DNA of 64,000 nucleotides from Bathymodiolus brooksi. Its lineage: Eukaryota; Mollusca; Bivalvia; Mytilida; Modiolidae. Location: the NCBI GenBank assembly GCA_963680875.1, contig OY804589.1:27578353-27642352 (forward strand), given 5' to 3'. The notes under the pieces are model-generated. The model was not told the origin of the DNA and searched no databases. It saw only the letters and a program-made list of their open reading frames with translations. Made by a program: the position numbers and the translations under genes. Position 1 is the first letter of the stretch; the number at the start of each line of letters is the position of its first letter. Of this stretch, positions 46,601 to 57,221 are shown in pieces.

Positions 46601-47379
46601 CATATCATTTCTTCAAAACCTTGTTTATAATTATATATTAAACTTACAGGATCCAAACTAAAAGTGCAATTGAAATGAAGCTTCTTTAAATAGAAAGCTT
46701 TTATTTGAAAAATACATACTGATTTTCCATTATTGTGATAATTCACAGAAAATAAGGTATATACTTTTGGTTCCCAAAACTAAGTTTCATGTCCAAGTTG
46801 TTGAAATTTGATAAAATTAAAAGCCTAATTATATCAAAGAAATAAATTTGCTTGAATAAAAAGAACTTTATAGGGTTTTCATTAAGCCATGTACAGTTTT
46901 AATTCTTGCATTAAAAATGAATTGATTCGATTTTTTTTTTAAATTGATAATAATAAACTGCATTGTCATTGATATCATTTTTGCACTCCCATTTCCCTTT
47001 TGCTGGCCTCTTAAAATCTGTGTTTGTTTACCTCGCAAATACGGCCGTTTTATGCTACTCATTGACAATAATTTGCTGTTGCCAGGTGCAAAACTACATA
47101 TATTGATTAATATCTACCGAAAATGATCATAGGCATCATCATAAATTCATAAAATATGAAAAACGATTGAGAAAAGAAGGCAACATGCTCGGCTTACCTA
47201 TCAACAATAATCAAGCACTTCCTTGAGTTCGCTCCATCCAACGGCAACTGATCCCCTACATATATCCTGCATTTGTTCCATTTGGAAAATACTTCACTTC
47301 TATTCCTCTTTATCTCTGAATCCGTCAAAGTCCGCTTTCTTCCACGCGTTGACAGTTTCTCTTTTGCCCAAGAACCACA
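43673..47379 (-). CDS. Element gene 'A-B-C-D', copy 3 (unknown protein)
   Basis: Minus strand: exon A 47,379-47,198, B 45,068-44,988, C 44,508-44,419, D 43,811-43,673 (TAA 43,675-43,673). Exon lengths of B, C and D equal those of copy 2 (81, 90 and 139 nt). Exon A is open here without the frameshift of copy 2, from RGRKRTLTDSEIKRNRSEVF and KWNKCRIYVGDQ to SRKCLIIVDR, though it too may be a derived frame since WSELKEVLDY is visible in the alternative one. The gene converges on the P2X7-C-like gene in the same copy. Unknown function; probably an accessory protein, as no DDE or THAP signature was recognised. Confidence 0.5.
45342..45868 (-). repeat. GCGAGGGGAT repeat block, inverted copy in element copy 3
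   Basis: Inverted version of 35,427-35,951 with the same three internal units. Confidence 0.8.
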
Positions 47380-47672
47380 TGTTGTTTATTGTTTCTAAAC
47401 AGTGCGCATGCTCAAGACGTGTTCGCATAGAAGGCCATATGAACAGATTTGAATATTGTCATCCGGACAATAATTCTGATAACGATAGTTTTGGGTCTTT
47501 TTCGTATCTTTTGCAACATAACTCGGTGTTAATCTTCATTTTATGAAGGTCAGTACGGAAATCGACAATAATTTTGGGTATGAAAAAATTACGCAGCTGG
47601 TAGACAATATCCCTTTAATGTTAGTTTTGGGTTCAGGTACATTGTAGAATATTGCATTTGTATCTTATCTTA

Positions 47673-47960
47673 GGGAACGACCATTTAACTTGAGGGGGGG
47701 GGGGGTATGGGGGGGTATGGTTTTTTTCTAAAAAAATATTCTGATTCCCAATGTTGCTGAAAAAAATAATCTGAATTTGGTGGAGAAAAAAAAAAATCTG
47801 ATTCAGAGTTTTTGTCATATAACCTAATGTTAAATTCCGGAAAACAAATTTGCGCTTTGCGTGACAAAAAAATAAATATTCTAATTCTTGTGTTGTCGGA
47901 AAAAAAAATTCTGAACGAAACCAAAAACGATAACCCCCTTCAAGTTCAATGGTCGGTCCC
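47673..47960. mobile_element. Harbinger-type MITE, second copy
   Basis: Ends GGGAACGACCATTTAACTTG and, inverted, GGGACCGACCATTGAACTTG; TTA on both sides (47,670-47,672; 47,961-47,963). Internal CGCAAAGCGCAAATT-like words are shared with 8,934-9,154. It sits only 55 bp outside the composite element. Confidence 0.8.
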
Positions 47961-48256
47961 TTATCTTATGGTGGAATGATAGCCTAAATAACTATGGTCG
48001 ATATAGTAAATGTTCGTCTGCTGAGAAATTAATCAACTCTATTGTGTATAGATATTGCAAAAAACATATTCGGATTAATAATTGATTTTACTGTACAGAC
48101 AATATTTTCGGTGAGGCTATTTCCCCCCACCACATCAATAATTCGAGGCCTGGATATTTTTGCACCTTTATTCCTAGATGTCATACAATTATAGGCTACT
48201 ATATGAATATCCAACAGTGTTGTCTAATCGTTTTAGTACAAGTTGGAACCTAGACC

Positions 48257-48432
48257 CAGGGGTGGATCCAGCGCGCGCCCCCCTAAAATTGGTAAAAATA
48301 TGATTTTTTGGCGTAAAATCGTGATTTTTCACACGAAATACCCCAAAAATTTTCGCGCCTCCCTCCGCTTGGCGCAATTTTTATAAGTGCCCCCCCCCCC
48401 CCCCCTAATTTGAAATCCTGGATCCGCCCCTG
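48257..48432. mobile_element. hAT-type MITE (CAGGGGTGGATCC ... GGATCCGCCCCTG)
   Basis: Terminal inverted repeats CAGGGGTGGATCC and CAGGGGCGGATCC around 176 bp. Flanks (CCTAGACC; ACCCGTCT) do not form a clean 8-bp duplication, so it is old or mutated. Confidence 0.75.
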
Positions 48433-49376
48433 ACCCGTCTGTAATTTTAAGATGCTTTGTTTTGTGATGTGCTATTTGTGTGAGATTTACTTCAGTGTTG
48501 CAGATGATACATTTGAATTGATAAAGTCATATTAATATATAGATATATTAATGACACGGTAGATTTGTTTGTTATTTATTGAGTAATAACTACTGAAGTT
48601 GCTGTGCAGCAAGAAATACAAGCTGTGGCCACTCATCCTGTTTCATAATTTCTGGATCTGTGAGGACCGACTTCCCTACAGGTCTCAGATTTTATGAGTG
48701 TCATTTAGAAAGGGTCTGCAATAGTAAGTTAACTACATTATCTATCTCTTTATATGATTGCTTTTCATTATTGTCCAAATTATGGATCCTTCCTGTAAAG
48801 CCATACACTCTTTTTTCTTTTCTTTTTTTGGACCGAAAAATGTGGGGCAAAGCTTTCAAAACTGACAAGCGAAAAAAAGAGTCTGTTGGCTTCCAAGCAT
48901 ATTCTTCAACCCTGTGTTGTTGTTTTTGTGTTTGTTATTTTTTTGGCTTCCGTTCCTTTTCTACATATTTGGCAATACAAGTTGAAAGGTGGACAAAACC
49001 ATAGCTTTGTCCCCTTTTTCAAAGTTTGCACATGTGCCATGTACAAAAACATGCATGTACACGTGTGAATAGCGCTACCAGGTTATAATTTTCGTGCTTT
49101 TTTCTTTAAATATTCGGTTATGTCTCGGCTGTTTCCGAATAACAATTGCAAGAAAAAAAATCCTTTGAAGTTCACAATAATAAGTATTTGTTGATTTACG
49201 TGGAACAGTTGCGTTGAAGGGTAAGAACAAAACCTAAAGTAACCATTTTAGTACCCCCAAAAAAATCTTGGGGCCCATGGGCTACTATCAGAAAATGCTC
49301 AGGATCCCAGTAGTCTTGGGCTTCTAGTTGGTTCCTTGTTAAGTTTTATCCTCTGAGGGACATGTATAAGATACAG
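48433..49376. other. Non-coding stretch with one weak exon candidate
   Basis: At 48,682-48,723 a 42-nt stretch between CCCTACAG and GTAAGTT reads LRFYECHLERVCN, phase 1 to 1, but no partner exon was found. Otherwise AT-rich, with a local inexact repeat of GGGCCCATGGGCTACTATC near 49,270. Confidence 0.35.
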
Positions 49377-49541
49377 TACTATTGAAACGAAAGAAGCGGT
49401 TAGTATTGGATAAAACGAGTTTCTTTTTCCGCATGACTACTCAGATGCCTTGCACCAATGCCTTCACCTAATGAGTACGAATAATGCGGAAAAGGAAACC
49501 CGTTATATCCAATGTGGGCTACTTCTTTTCTTTCAATAGTA
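49377..49541. repeat. 165-bp foldback hairpin
   Basis: TACTATTGAAACGAAAGAAG...GGTTAGTATTGGATAAAACG on the left pairs with the complement of CGTTATATCCAATGTGGGCT...CTTTCAATAGTA on the right; the loop lies near 49,445-49,465. Confidence 0.75.
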
Positions 49542-49675
49542 ATGTATCTAACTTGTACAATAATGATCCTATAAGTGATAAAATAAAGAAAAAAGTCGTG
49601 AGAACAGTTTCCTATTACAACATTGGTCAAATTCTTAAGCTCGTTTATAAAAAGAACTGCAAAAACATCGGTCTG

Positions 49676-50312
49676 TAACATCGGCCGGTATCAGTGGTCT
49701 CTAACATCGGCCGGTATCAGTGGTCTCTAACATCGGTCTGTAACATCGGCCGGTATCAGTGGTCTCTAACATCGGTCTGTAACATCGGCCGGTATCAGTG
49801 GTCTCTAACATCGGTCTGTAACATCGACCAGTATCAGTGGTCTCTAACATCGGTCTATAACATCGGCCGGTATCAGTGGTCTCTAACATCGGTCTGTAAC
49901 ATCGGCCGGTATCAGTGGTCTCTAACATCGGTCTGTAACATCGACCAGTATCAGTGGTCTCTAACATCGGTCTATAACATCGGCCGGTATCAGTGGTCTC
50001 TAACATCGGTCTGTAACATCGGCCGGTATCAGTGGTCTCTAACAGTGGACTGTAACATCGACCGGTATCAGTGGTATCTAACATCGACCGGTATCAGTGG
50101 TCTCTAACAGTGGACTGTAACATCGACCGGTATCAGTGGTATCTAACATCCGCCGGTATCAGTGGTCTCTAACATCGGTCTGTAACATCGGCCGGTATCA
50201 GTGGCCTCTAACATCGACCGGTATCAGTGGTATCTAACATCGGCCGGTATCAGTGGTCTCTAACATCGGTCTGTAACATCGGCCGGTATCAGTGGTCTCT
50301 AACAGCGGACTG
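49676..50312. repeat. 13/39/117-bp hierarchical minisatellite
   Basis: Basic 13-mers are CATCGGTCTGTAA, CATCGGCCGGTAT and CAGTGGTCTCTAA; in this order they make a 39-bp unit. Variants (CATCGACCAGTAT at 49,822 and 49,939) show a further 117-bp order. Since 39 is a multiple of three and the units lack stops in one frame per strand, long open frames exist on both strands (repeat peptides NIGRYQWSLTSVC and ETTDTGRCYRPML); they are by-products. Confidence 0.95.
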
Positions 50313-50954
50313 TAGCTGATATTAGAGGCGGTATTTACCATATAGCATTGCTGGGGGTATTATTGTACAATTGCCTTTACAGTTTTCCATATCGGCTTAA
50401 TTATTGCCTGTATCTTTTGCAGGTACGAAATATCGAAAATGGTAAATGTTGTACATTATACAATAATCTACCCGTATTACAGTCTCCATCTTTTATTGCT
50501 TGCATCTTGTCAAGAAATATATAGGTGTCCACAGTCACTTGAAAGCCAAATAATAAATCGATTTTAACAGTAAAAATGACAAATAGATATAAGCTATTGT
50601 ATATACAACAACTCTAATTTTTGTTATTTTTTGGTCCTTTTCATTTTATTATTTTGATGTCAGAATGACCACGGATAAAAAAAAATTAAAGCGGAACATG
50701 ACCGTCTTTGAACTGTTAACTGTACCGGGCCATGTTTCTGTAACCGTGTCAAGAATCAGGATCGAGTTTGCATGAGGTTCGTGATGCTAATTTTTTTAAT
50801 TTCTCTGTAGTGTATTTTTGCAGACCGTTGTTTGCCTTGTTATCCTGTTATCTTTGTGTATTTAATTGTCTGTCCTTATTCGCTTCAGTCAGATACACTC
50901 TTTGGATTTTCTTTGCTTGAGTTCGAGTTATTATTAGGCTCAATGAGTTAATTA
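50313..50954. other. Unassigned intergenic stretch
   Basis: No gene, repeat or hairpin recognised. Confidence 0.4.
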
Positions 50955-51187
50955 GTTGGATTACCTAACAACTCATACAAGCCTATCACCAATACGGCAT
51001 GGGTTCGCGCCCGGCTTTGTAAATTACAAAAAAGGGGGCACTCGACTCGCAAGTGATAAAATTTAAAAATTTCTTGCCCATGGTCGGTGGTTCTCTCCGG
51101 GTACTCCAACTTCTTCCACCACTAAAACTGGTCGCCATGTTATAGCTGAAATATTGTGGAAAGTGGCGTTAAACACCAAAAATCAAA
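50955..51187 (+). mobile_element. SINE family B
   Basis: B-box GGGTTCGCGCCC near 51,002, then GGTCGGTGGTTCTCTCCGGG and the 3' part TTATAGCTGAAATATTGTGG ... GTGGCGTTAAACACC. Confidence 0.75.
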
Positions 51188-51199
51188 TTAAATCAAATT

Positions 51200-51531
51200 G
51201 TGGCATGGAATTGCCCCCACCCCCTTTTTTGTAGACTTTCTGTTCAATAGAAATTTCTTTATTGTTTCATCTCTGATCCCTTTATTTATCGTGTTCGTGT
51301 CCATGTAACCGTGCAATCTTGGGATAACAGCTTGTATATGTCGGCCTTGTATACTTTTAATAGAGTCCACATAGGACCGGCATATACAAGGTGTATACCC
51401 TAACATTGTACGGTTAAATATGGACACGAACACAATAGATAAAGGGAACAGAGATGAAATAATAAAGAAATTTTATTGAAAATAAATATGTAAACGGAAA
51501 TTTAAAAAGGGGTTTGATAATTCCGTGCCAC
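51200..51531. mobile_element. 332-bp foldback MITE just upstream of the DUF4773 gene
   Basis: Ends GTGGCATGGAATT and, inverted, GTGGCACGGAATT; arms pair through TTTCTTTATT(G/A)TTTCATCTCT and GTGTTCGTGTCCAT up to GCATATACAAGG. The right end lies 134 bp before the start codon at 51,666. No target duplication seen. Confidence 0.8.
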
Positions 51532-51665
51532 GATGGCCTGTAGGCGAAGTAAGGATATTCCATTTATTTCAATGCCAAACATTTGTAACTTGCAGTCACA
51601 TGACAGGACGAAAGGGGAGGTCACTCTAATTCTACTTGAAGAAGGAAGAAGTTTCTCATGGTCAT

Positions 51666-51741
51666 ATGATGGAGATGTTTAATGTTTGCATTCTTCTAAC
51701 CGTAGCAGTCGGATGTTTTTCTTTACCATTTAGTCTAAGAG
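51666..51741 (+). CDS. DUF4773 gene exon 1: signal peptide
   Basis: Two adjacent ATG codons (51,666 and 51,669) open the signal peptide; donor G|GTAAAC in phase 1. Confidence 0.8.
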
Positions 51742-54700
51742 GTAAACAAACAAAATAATGCACAAATTTTATTTGCCAATTATGACACCTTGACAACCGT
51801 GAAATCTTCTCGGAGGTATGAATGACCCCCCTTTTTTTTTGTAACAATTTTGTACACACATGAATTATTTTTTGTTGGGTATTTGAGGTATTACTAGGGT
51901 TAAGACAGGGCAGTCGTAACAGTAAAAGCAATGCACTGGTGCCCCTTCCTACATGTAAACACTCGCATTAATAAAAAATGTAAATGGTTGATAAAATTAA
52001 ACATATATTTATTGTGTTGGTACTTCTAGTGTTAAAGCACTAAAAACATGCTGTACACAACATACATAGATAAGCATGGCCCCCGAGGAAACTGTCCAGC
52101 ATGCCCATGCGTAAGACGGCACTACTGTGAAGTCTGTAAAATGATGGTATATGACTCCCCCCCCTTTTTTTGTAACAATTTTGTTCACACTGTGTGACAC
52201 ATGAAATTGTTTTTGTTAGATATTTGATGTATTACTAGTGTTAAGGTACCACTTATATCCAATTGATAGCAATTAATAACATTTATTGAATTAAAATACA
52301 ATGGACCTGTTTCATATTAATTATTGGTGTCTTAAGAATTTCAGTTTGTGCAAAAACCGCATCAGTGGCATAATGGTTAGCCTGCTCACCTCGAGTGTGG
52401 TAGATCGTGAGTTTGAGCACAGGTCGGGTAAAATCAAAGACTATAAAATTGGTATTTGTTGCTTCTCCGCTAAGCACACAGCATTAAGGAGAAAGAGCAA
52501 AGACTGGTTTGCTCGGAATCAGAATAATGTGTCCTGAGTGAAGCTACATGTCTATCCTCGGACTGTTGTTTCAGTGAGCTACATTGTAGCATGTTGGTCT
52601 AGTTCAAAGCAGAGCTCATCATCTCATTGAAAATTAACTCGTCATGATATAGCTGAACAATTGCTGAATTGGCATAAAATACCAATCACTCACTCACTCA
52701 GATTGTGCATAGTGTACATAAAGGGATTATCACCAATATGTAAAAAATATGAATTCTCCTTTTGCTACTAATAGATTAATACAATATGTCTCCACTCTAC
52801 TCTTAATGTTTAAAGCTTGAGAACTGGTTGCAGAAGGAGAATCTGTTTCTCTTGTGACCAAATTGTTGAAAGTATTATATGATTTGGTTTGGTTTGGTTT
52901 ACGGTCTCCTCCACCAGTAAAACTTACCTCCACGATATAACCGAAGTAATGTTGAAAGTGGCATTAAACACCATAATCCAAAACAAATACAGGTGTAGGT
53001 TCACTTATTGAATTACAGAATTTAATTGCTTTTGTAGAATTGGAGACCATATTACAGAACAGGAGAGAACTAGAGAGAAGAAATGGAGAATGTCATGTCG
53101 TAGGCTACAAGGCTAGTTGTTGTCAACATCTTGAGGTTGATAAGGTCGATTTGAACAGTACAGGTAAATATATAGAATAACAGCAATTTTGAAGGTCGAG
53201 ACAGACATTATCACTAATATTTCAGTGAGTCCGATAGAACGAGCTGGAATATTTGTGATAATGTCTGTCAAGGCCTTCAGAACTAACGTTGTTGTTTTTA
53301 TTGGTGATGTCATAATGTGTTTCATGTCAGATTGACCGATAAACTAGCGCATGCGAGTTATGAGCTGACCTAATATTTTTGTGGATCAAGGTCAGTTTAG
53401 TTATCCAGACTTTTTCACCACACACATCAAAGGAAAAATGTCCAATTTGACAATAAAAGAAAAGGTTGGTTTTTATTGTCAGCAACCGTAGCATTTTTAC
53501 ATATATTTCTGGGGCCATCACGATCATATGATAGGTTGATTTACAACCACCTGTGCAATCGGTGCATGTTGCCTCTAAAGTTCAAATCCCGCTCTGACAT
53601 GGTGAGGTGTACTCGATGCAACATTATGTGATAAAGTTTGTTAGTGACTTGTGACAGGTCGGTGGTTTTCTCCAAGTACTCTGGTTTCCTACACCAATAA
53701 AACTGACCGGCACAATATAGCTGAAATATTGTTGAAAGTGGCATTAAAACGATAACTTAAACTCTATCCCTGACATCACTGTTATAAATACCTAATAAAC
53801 GGTAAACCACCATTAATTATTTCATATCTAAGAATTACAACTTTAGAGGTGATAGCACTGATTGCACATGTAGTTGTAAATCCAACTACCATACGACCAT
53901 GACGTCCCCTCATCAAGGAGTGAAGGGAATTGTAATCACAGTATTAATTAGAAGACAAGACTTAGAGACTAATAGGTTCTTACACGACTCCCTATTGAAG
54001 ATCTGGGATTTCTTTCACGAGTGGAGCATAGTGGAACGAGTGGAAAGACGCTGAATTTCTCTCGCAAGTGGAAGAAATCCCAGATCTTCAATAAGGACGA
54101 GTGCAAGTACCTGTTTCTTCCGTTTCAACTTAAAAACAAAGCATGTCGATTTCATTCATTCATTCGCATGTCAATGTCATGTTTACTACACAAAATATTA
54201 CAACGCCACGTGCAATGCAGTAAATACACACTTATTTAAAACCGCATTAAATCTATTAGGGGAAATCAGTTAAAATTCGGGTAAAATTGATATTTGAAGC
54301 TTTTTTAGATCTACTAAGACGACAATTTATATTACTACAGCAGTCGTAGAAGCGGACTCCATTGATTATACTCGGCCGATTTGATTGGCTGACAATGCCA
54401 TGTAAGACAAGGTCACACGCAATTGTCTTTATGGCTTGTCTTACATAGAAAACGCATCAAAACGGAAGAAATATTATATTGTCATTTAAATTTAACCCAA
54501 AAAAAAGATAATTAATAAGGGTACATGTTTGTTTTATATTTTCTATTTCAGTTTGTGTTAGTTTGTCTTACCTACCATCAGATTATGGCCTCTTATTAAC
54601 AGTTACACTGGATGGGAAGGTTTACATTAATAAGACAGTGTCAGGTGGGTATCCATATTTTTAGCCAAATTGTATATAAAATGTTTTAGCTCTCGAGCGT

Positions 54701-56382
54701 CAGAAGAATTTTTTTTATAGCGGATACAAAATTTACTAGTCGTTATAACAATAATATTTTGGACAAATTATTGTAAAAATCCAGGACGTATATACGTCCT
54801 TGAAAAAATGAATGTTATTTTAATTGAACTGTGCATAAAATGAGACCCTTTTGTCTGCTTTAAAGGGCAATGATTCCTGTAAAACACATATTTTTAGAAT
54901 CAGATGGTCTTTGAATAATAATGCTCAGTTGGGAGTAGGAGTATGGTGTTTAACACCACTCTCAACAATATTTCTGTTATATCATGGCTGTCAGTATTAT
55001 TGGTGAAGGAAACCGGAGTGCACGGAGATAACCACCGACTTATGACTGAATACCAAGTTATATATAGACAAAAACAACCAAAGGGCTTTTTTATATCTTT
55101 GAAAGAGTTATTGTCTTTTTTGACTAATATTTCATCCTACATCTTAATGAGAGTTTATCAAGATTTGAATATCGTTACGGTAGTTTGTGGTACTGTTTTT
55201 GAAGGAGTTATTGCCCTTTATGAATTAGAATGTTTCTTTAAGCAGCATTTTGTGGAGAGACATTTGTTTTTGTTTCAAATATAACGGTAAATTTTGTTTT
55301 TATATACTCTCCTTATAATTAATATAATGACCTTGAATAACATCTGGCCATGACCTTAGACAGCACACATTTGTATTCAGAAATTATTCGGGTACATGAG
55401 TAACATTTTGTTAAAGAAATGTCTGAACTAGATTTAGTTACAAAATATTGATGTATGATTGCTAATATGAATCCTAATTTCTTCTATCGTCCTTTAACCG
55501 AATGGTGGCGTAATGGTTAGTGTGCTCGCCTTGAGTGTGGTAGATAGTGGGTTTGAGCCTGGTAGGGTCAAACCAAAGACTATATATAACATTGGTATTT
55601 CTTGCTTCTCCGCTAAGCACGCAGCATTAAGGAGAAAGAGCAAAGACTGGTTGGCTCGGAATCAGAATAATGTGTCCCGAGTGGAGCGACATGTCTACCC
55701 ATGGACTGTTGTTCTAGTACAAAGCGGACCTCATCATCTCATTGAAAATTAACTTGTTCTCGCCACGATATAGCTGAAAAATTGCTGAATTGGTGTTAAG
55801 CAACAATCACTCTATCAGTGCTTCCCAGCATATTGCCCTGTTACAGGGCAATGTGCCGTGAAGGACTGATAGAAGAATATGGCAATGTGCCGTGAAGGAC
55901 TGATAGAAGAATAACTTAAAGGCTTTCCATTCAGTAATTAAGATTCTTTAACCAATGTCGTTTTTCATTCATTTTTCTCAAAATAAAATGTCAAAAATGT
56001 TTGGGCAACAAAAATGTACATCATTTGGGCCAGCAACCAAAAATTTTACTCGCCCAAAATAATCATTTGAGGCACTGATTATTATCTGGGTTTTTTTTAT
56101 CACATTTTCATTATCTGTTAAATATTTAATGATTTTCATTTTCCAGCCCGAAATCCACCAGCGCTGTGTGCACAATTACCATATTTAAAGAAGTTGGCTA
56201 GTATCTGTCTCAAATTATACAACCTTGATATCTCACACTCGACCTTCAGTGGATGTACTAAGATAATAATACGTTTAGCAGGTATAACTATTGCAGATGA
56301 AGACATTGGGTGTTTCAAGTTTCCTAGCAGAGGTCATAGTTCAATGAAGACCAATCAAAAAGAAGATTATGTACTAATTTAG
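51666..56382 (+). CDS. DUF4773-domain secreted protein, four exons, complete
   Basis: Exons 51,666-51,741, 53,038-53,163, 54,552-54,644 and 56,147-56,382 splice in phase 1 throughout to 531 nt, 176 residues. Residues 1-25 are a signal peptide ([19 protein letters not shown]). A charged stretch follows ([16 protein letters not shown]), then the DUF4773 core: [78 protein letters not shown] and IGCFKFPS. The Cys spacing and the Y-L-P, N-P-P-x-L-C and G-C-F landmarks are those of DUF4773, a family of small secreted invertebrate proteins of unknown function. One N-glycosylation site at NST and one at NKT. Polyadenylation signal AATAAA at 56,510. Introns are filled with SINEs and hairpins; no frame break was found. 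Confidence 0.88.
51800..52250. repeat. Two direct copies of a CCCCC-TTTTT-GTAACAATTTTGT block in intron 1
   Basis: TTTTTTTGTAACAATTTTGT at about 51,833 and again at about 52,165, each followed by ACACATGAA(A/T)T...TATTACTAG(G/T)GTTA, 330 bp apart. Confidence 0.7.
52358..52702 (+). mobile_element. SINE family A
   Basis: GCATAATGGTTAGCCTGCTC head, B-box-like GAGTTTGAGCACA, body AAGACTATAAAATTGGTATT, tail CACTCACTCACTCA. DUF4773 intron 1, sense. Confidence 0.8.
52878..52982 (+). mobile_element. SINE family B tail
   Basis: TCCTCCACCAGTAAAACTTA, CACGATATAACCGAAGTAAT and GTGGCATTAAACACCA. Confidence 0.6.
53038..53163 (+). CDS. DUF4773 gene exon 2: charged linker and first Cys cluster
   Basis: 42 codons, TTTTGTAG acceptor and ACAG|GTAAAT donor. 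Holds [20 protein letters not shown]. Confidence 0.8.
53187..53283. repeat. Foldback hairpin in DUF4773 intron 2
   Basis: GACAGACATTATCACTAATA pairs with TATTTGTGATAATGTCTGTC; flanking GAAGG(T/C)C words also match. Confidence 0.8.
53525..53757 (+). mobile_element. SINE family B
   Basis: AAGTTCAAATCCCGC B-box region, GATGCAACATTATGTGATAA, then GGTCGGTGGTTTTCTCCAAG and GTGGCATTAAAAC. A short minus-strand fragment of the same family lies at about 53,845-53,925. Confidence 0.75.
53970..54116. mobile_element. Foldback MITE ending in AATAGGTTCTTACA, second copy
   Basis: AATAGGTTCTTACACGACTC...CCTATTGAAGATCTGGGATT pairs with AATCCCAGATCTTCAATAAG...GTACCTGTTT. The terminal word is shared with 5,703-5,874 although the interiors differ. 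Confidence 0.75.
54552..54644 (+). CDS. DUF4773 gene exon 3
   Basis: 31 codons from TATTTCAG to [25 protein letters not shown] and [10 protein letters not shown]. Confidence 0.8.
54936..55060 (-). mobile_element. SINE family B tail, antisense
   Basis: Complement of the GTGGTGTTAAACACCAT tail and of CTCCGGTTTCCTTCACCAAT. Confidence 0.6.
55499..55813 (+). mobile_element. SINE family A
   Basis: GGTGGCGTAATGGTTAGTGT, GGGTTTGAGCCTGGTAGGGT, GCTTCTCCGCTAAGCACGCA, GTGTCCCGAGTGGAGCGACA, ending near CAATCACTC. DUF4773 intron 3. Confidence 0.8.
55847..55914. repeat. 34-bp tandem duplication
   Basis: GGCAATGTGCCGTGAAGGAC followed by TGATAGAAGAATAT occurs at 55,847 and 55,881. Confidence 0.9.
56147..56382 (+). 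CDS. DUF4773 gene exon 4 and stop
   Basis: TTTTCCAG acceptor; [51 protein letters not shown], then a basic tail (KTNQKED) to TAG at 56,380. Confidence 0.85.
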
Positions 56383-56509
56383 AATCTATTACATAATGTA
56401 TTGTGATTTTTGTTTTACCGTCTTTAGGTGTGAATAGTACACATTTTTGTATTGTATGCTCCCCTTTTCTGCTTGTACAAACTTGAGGAAAGAGTAGTTC
56501 ATACTGCAT

Positions 56510-56515
56510 AATAAA
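56510..56515 (+). terminator. Polyadenylation signal of the DUF4773 gene
   Basis: AATAAA, 128 nt after the stop codon, in an AT-rich 3' UTR. Confidence 0.6.
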
Positions 56516-57221
56516 TACACAAACCTTTTTTTTTAAAACTGGTAATGTTGCTTGTAAAATATTTACTCAAAATATCATTTTATCACTGGTAAAACAGTTA
56601 ATATTGTATATAATATAGTATTTATCTAAATATGGGTCAACTGAAAGCATGATTTGCTCTTTAGAACAGTTCTCATTGTCATATTATGTGTATTATACAC
56701 ACTCAAAAATGGTATTTTTCAAAAGATTTTTATTGCTTGATCTTAATATTAACATGTTTACTAATACATCTTTTGTACCTTAATTATAGATTATTACATG
56801 ATATTTTCCATATTGGCCCTGGTATCATACCAAGACTTCCATATCGGCCCAGAACTGTCATCACAAGACTTTCATTTCAGCTCTGGTATCATCCTGAGAC
56901 TTCAATATCAGCCCTGGTATCAGTTAAGAGGGGTGATATGGAAGGGGCCAATTTACAATATTACCTATTAAAACAGTGTTTTATCACTGTAAAATGTTTG
57001 ATAATGTAGATTATTTTGAAAATTGTAAATATCATGATTTGGCCAGAAAAAAAATGTAGACAAGTATTTTGCGTTTTGTATGTTCAAAATCTGTTATCAT
57101 GAAAGGAGAATATGGAATTAGAGTGGGTTAGGATTAATGAAATCAAGATATTTAGTGTACCAAAGACGAAGTTCATATTTAATATAGGAAGTAAGGAGCA
57201 AAGCATCAAAAATCTGAAACA
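56516..57221. other. Intergenic, with a degenerate ~32-bp repeat
   Basis: About four units around GACTTCCATATCGGCCCTGG and GGTATCAT at 56,805-56,935. No gene seen. Confidence 0.5.

Larger units (their letters stand above)
33665..47614. mobile_element. 13.95-kb composite of two head-to-head Kolobok-like elements flanked by TTAA
   Basis: The outer ends are AGGGATATTGTCTACCAGCT at 33,665 and its exact complement ending at 47,614, each flanked by TTAA (33,661-33,664; 47,615-47,618). TTAA followed by AGGGA fits the TTAAAGGRR signature of Kolobok/T2 elements. The two ~6.8-7.0-kb halves are inverted copies meeting near 40.6-40.8 kb, where the inner ends lack both TTAA and the terminal AGGG. The halves differ by many substitutions and indels (for example a ~190-bp deletion near 43,402), so this is not a simple assembly mirror. 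No transposase is visible. Confidence 0.85.
40827..47614 (-). mobile_element. Copy 3 of the ~7-kb element (right half of the composite, inverted)
   Basis: Inverted relative to copies 1 and 2 over its full length, ending with a complete terminal repeat and TTAA at 47,614/47,615. Compared with copy 2 it lacks ~190 bp near 43,402 and the 8 extra bases in exon A. Same gene order, mirrored. Confidence 0.9.

Noticed and set aside
33665..47614. Assembly artefact producing a mirror image
   Set aside because: The arms differ by substitutions, an 8-nt indel in exon A and a ~190-bp deletion near 43,402, and outer TTAA sites match transposon rules. The exact centre still needs read-level confirmation.
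49694..50107. Long open frames on both strands read as repeat proteins
   Set aside because: They follow automatically from a 39-bp unit without stops; no start context or flanking exons.
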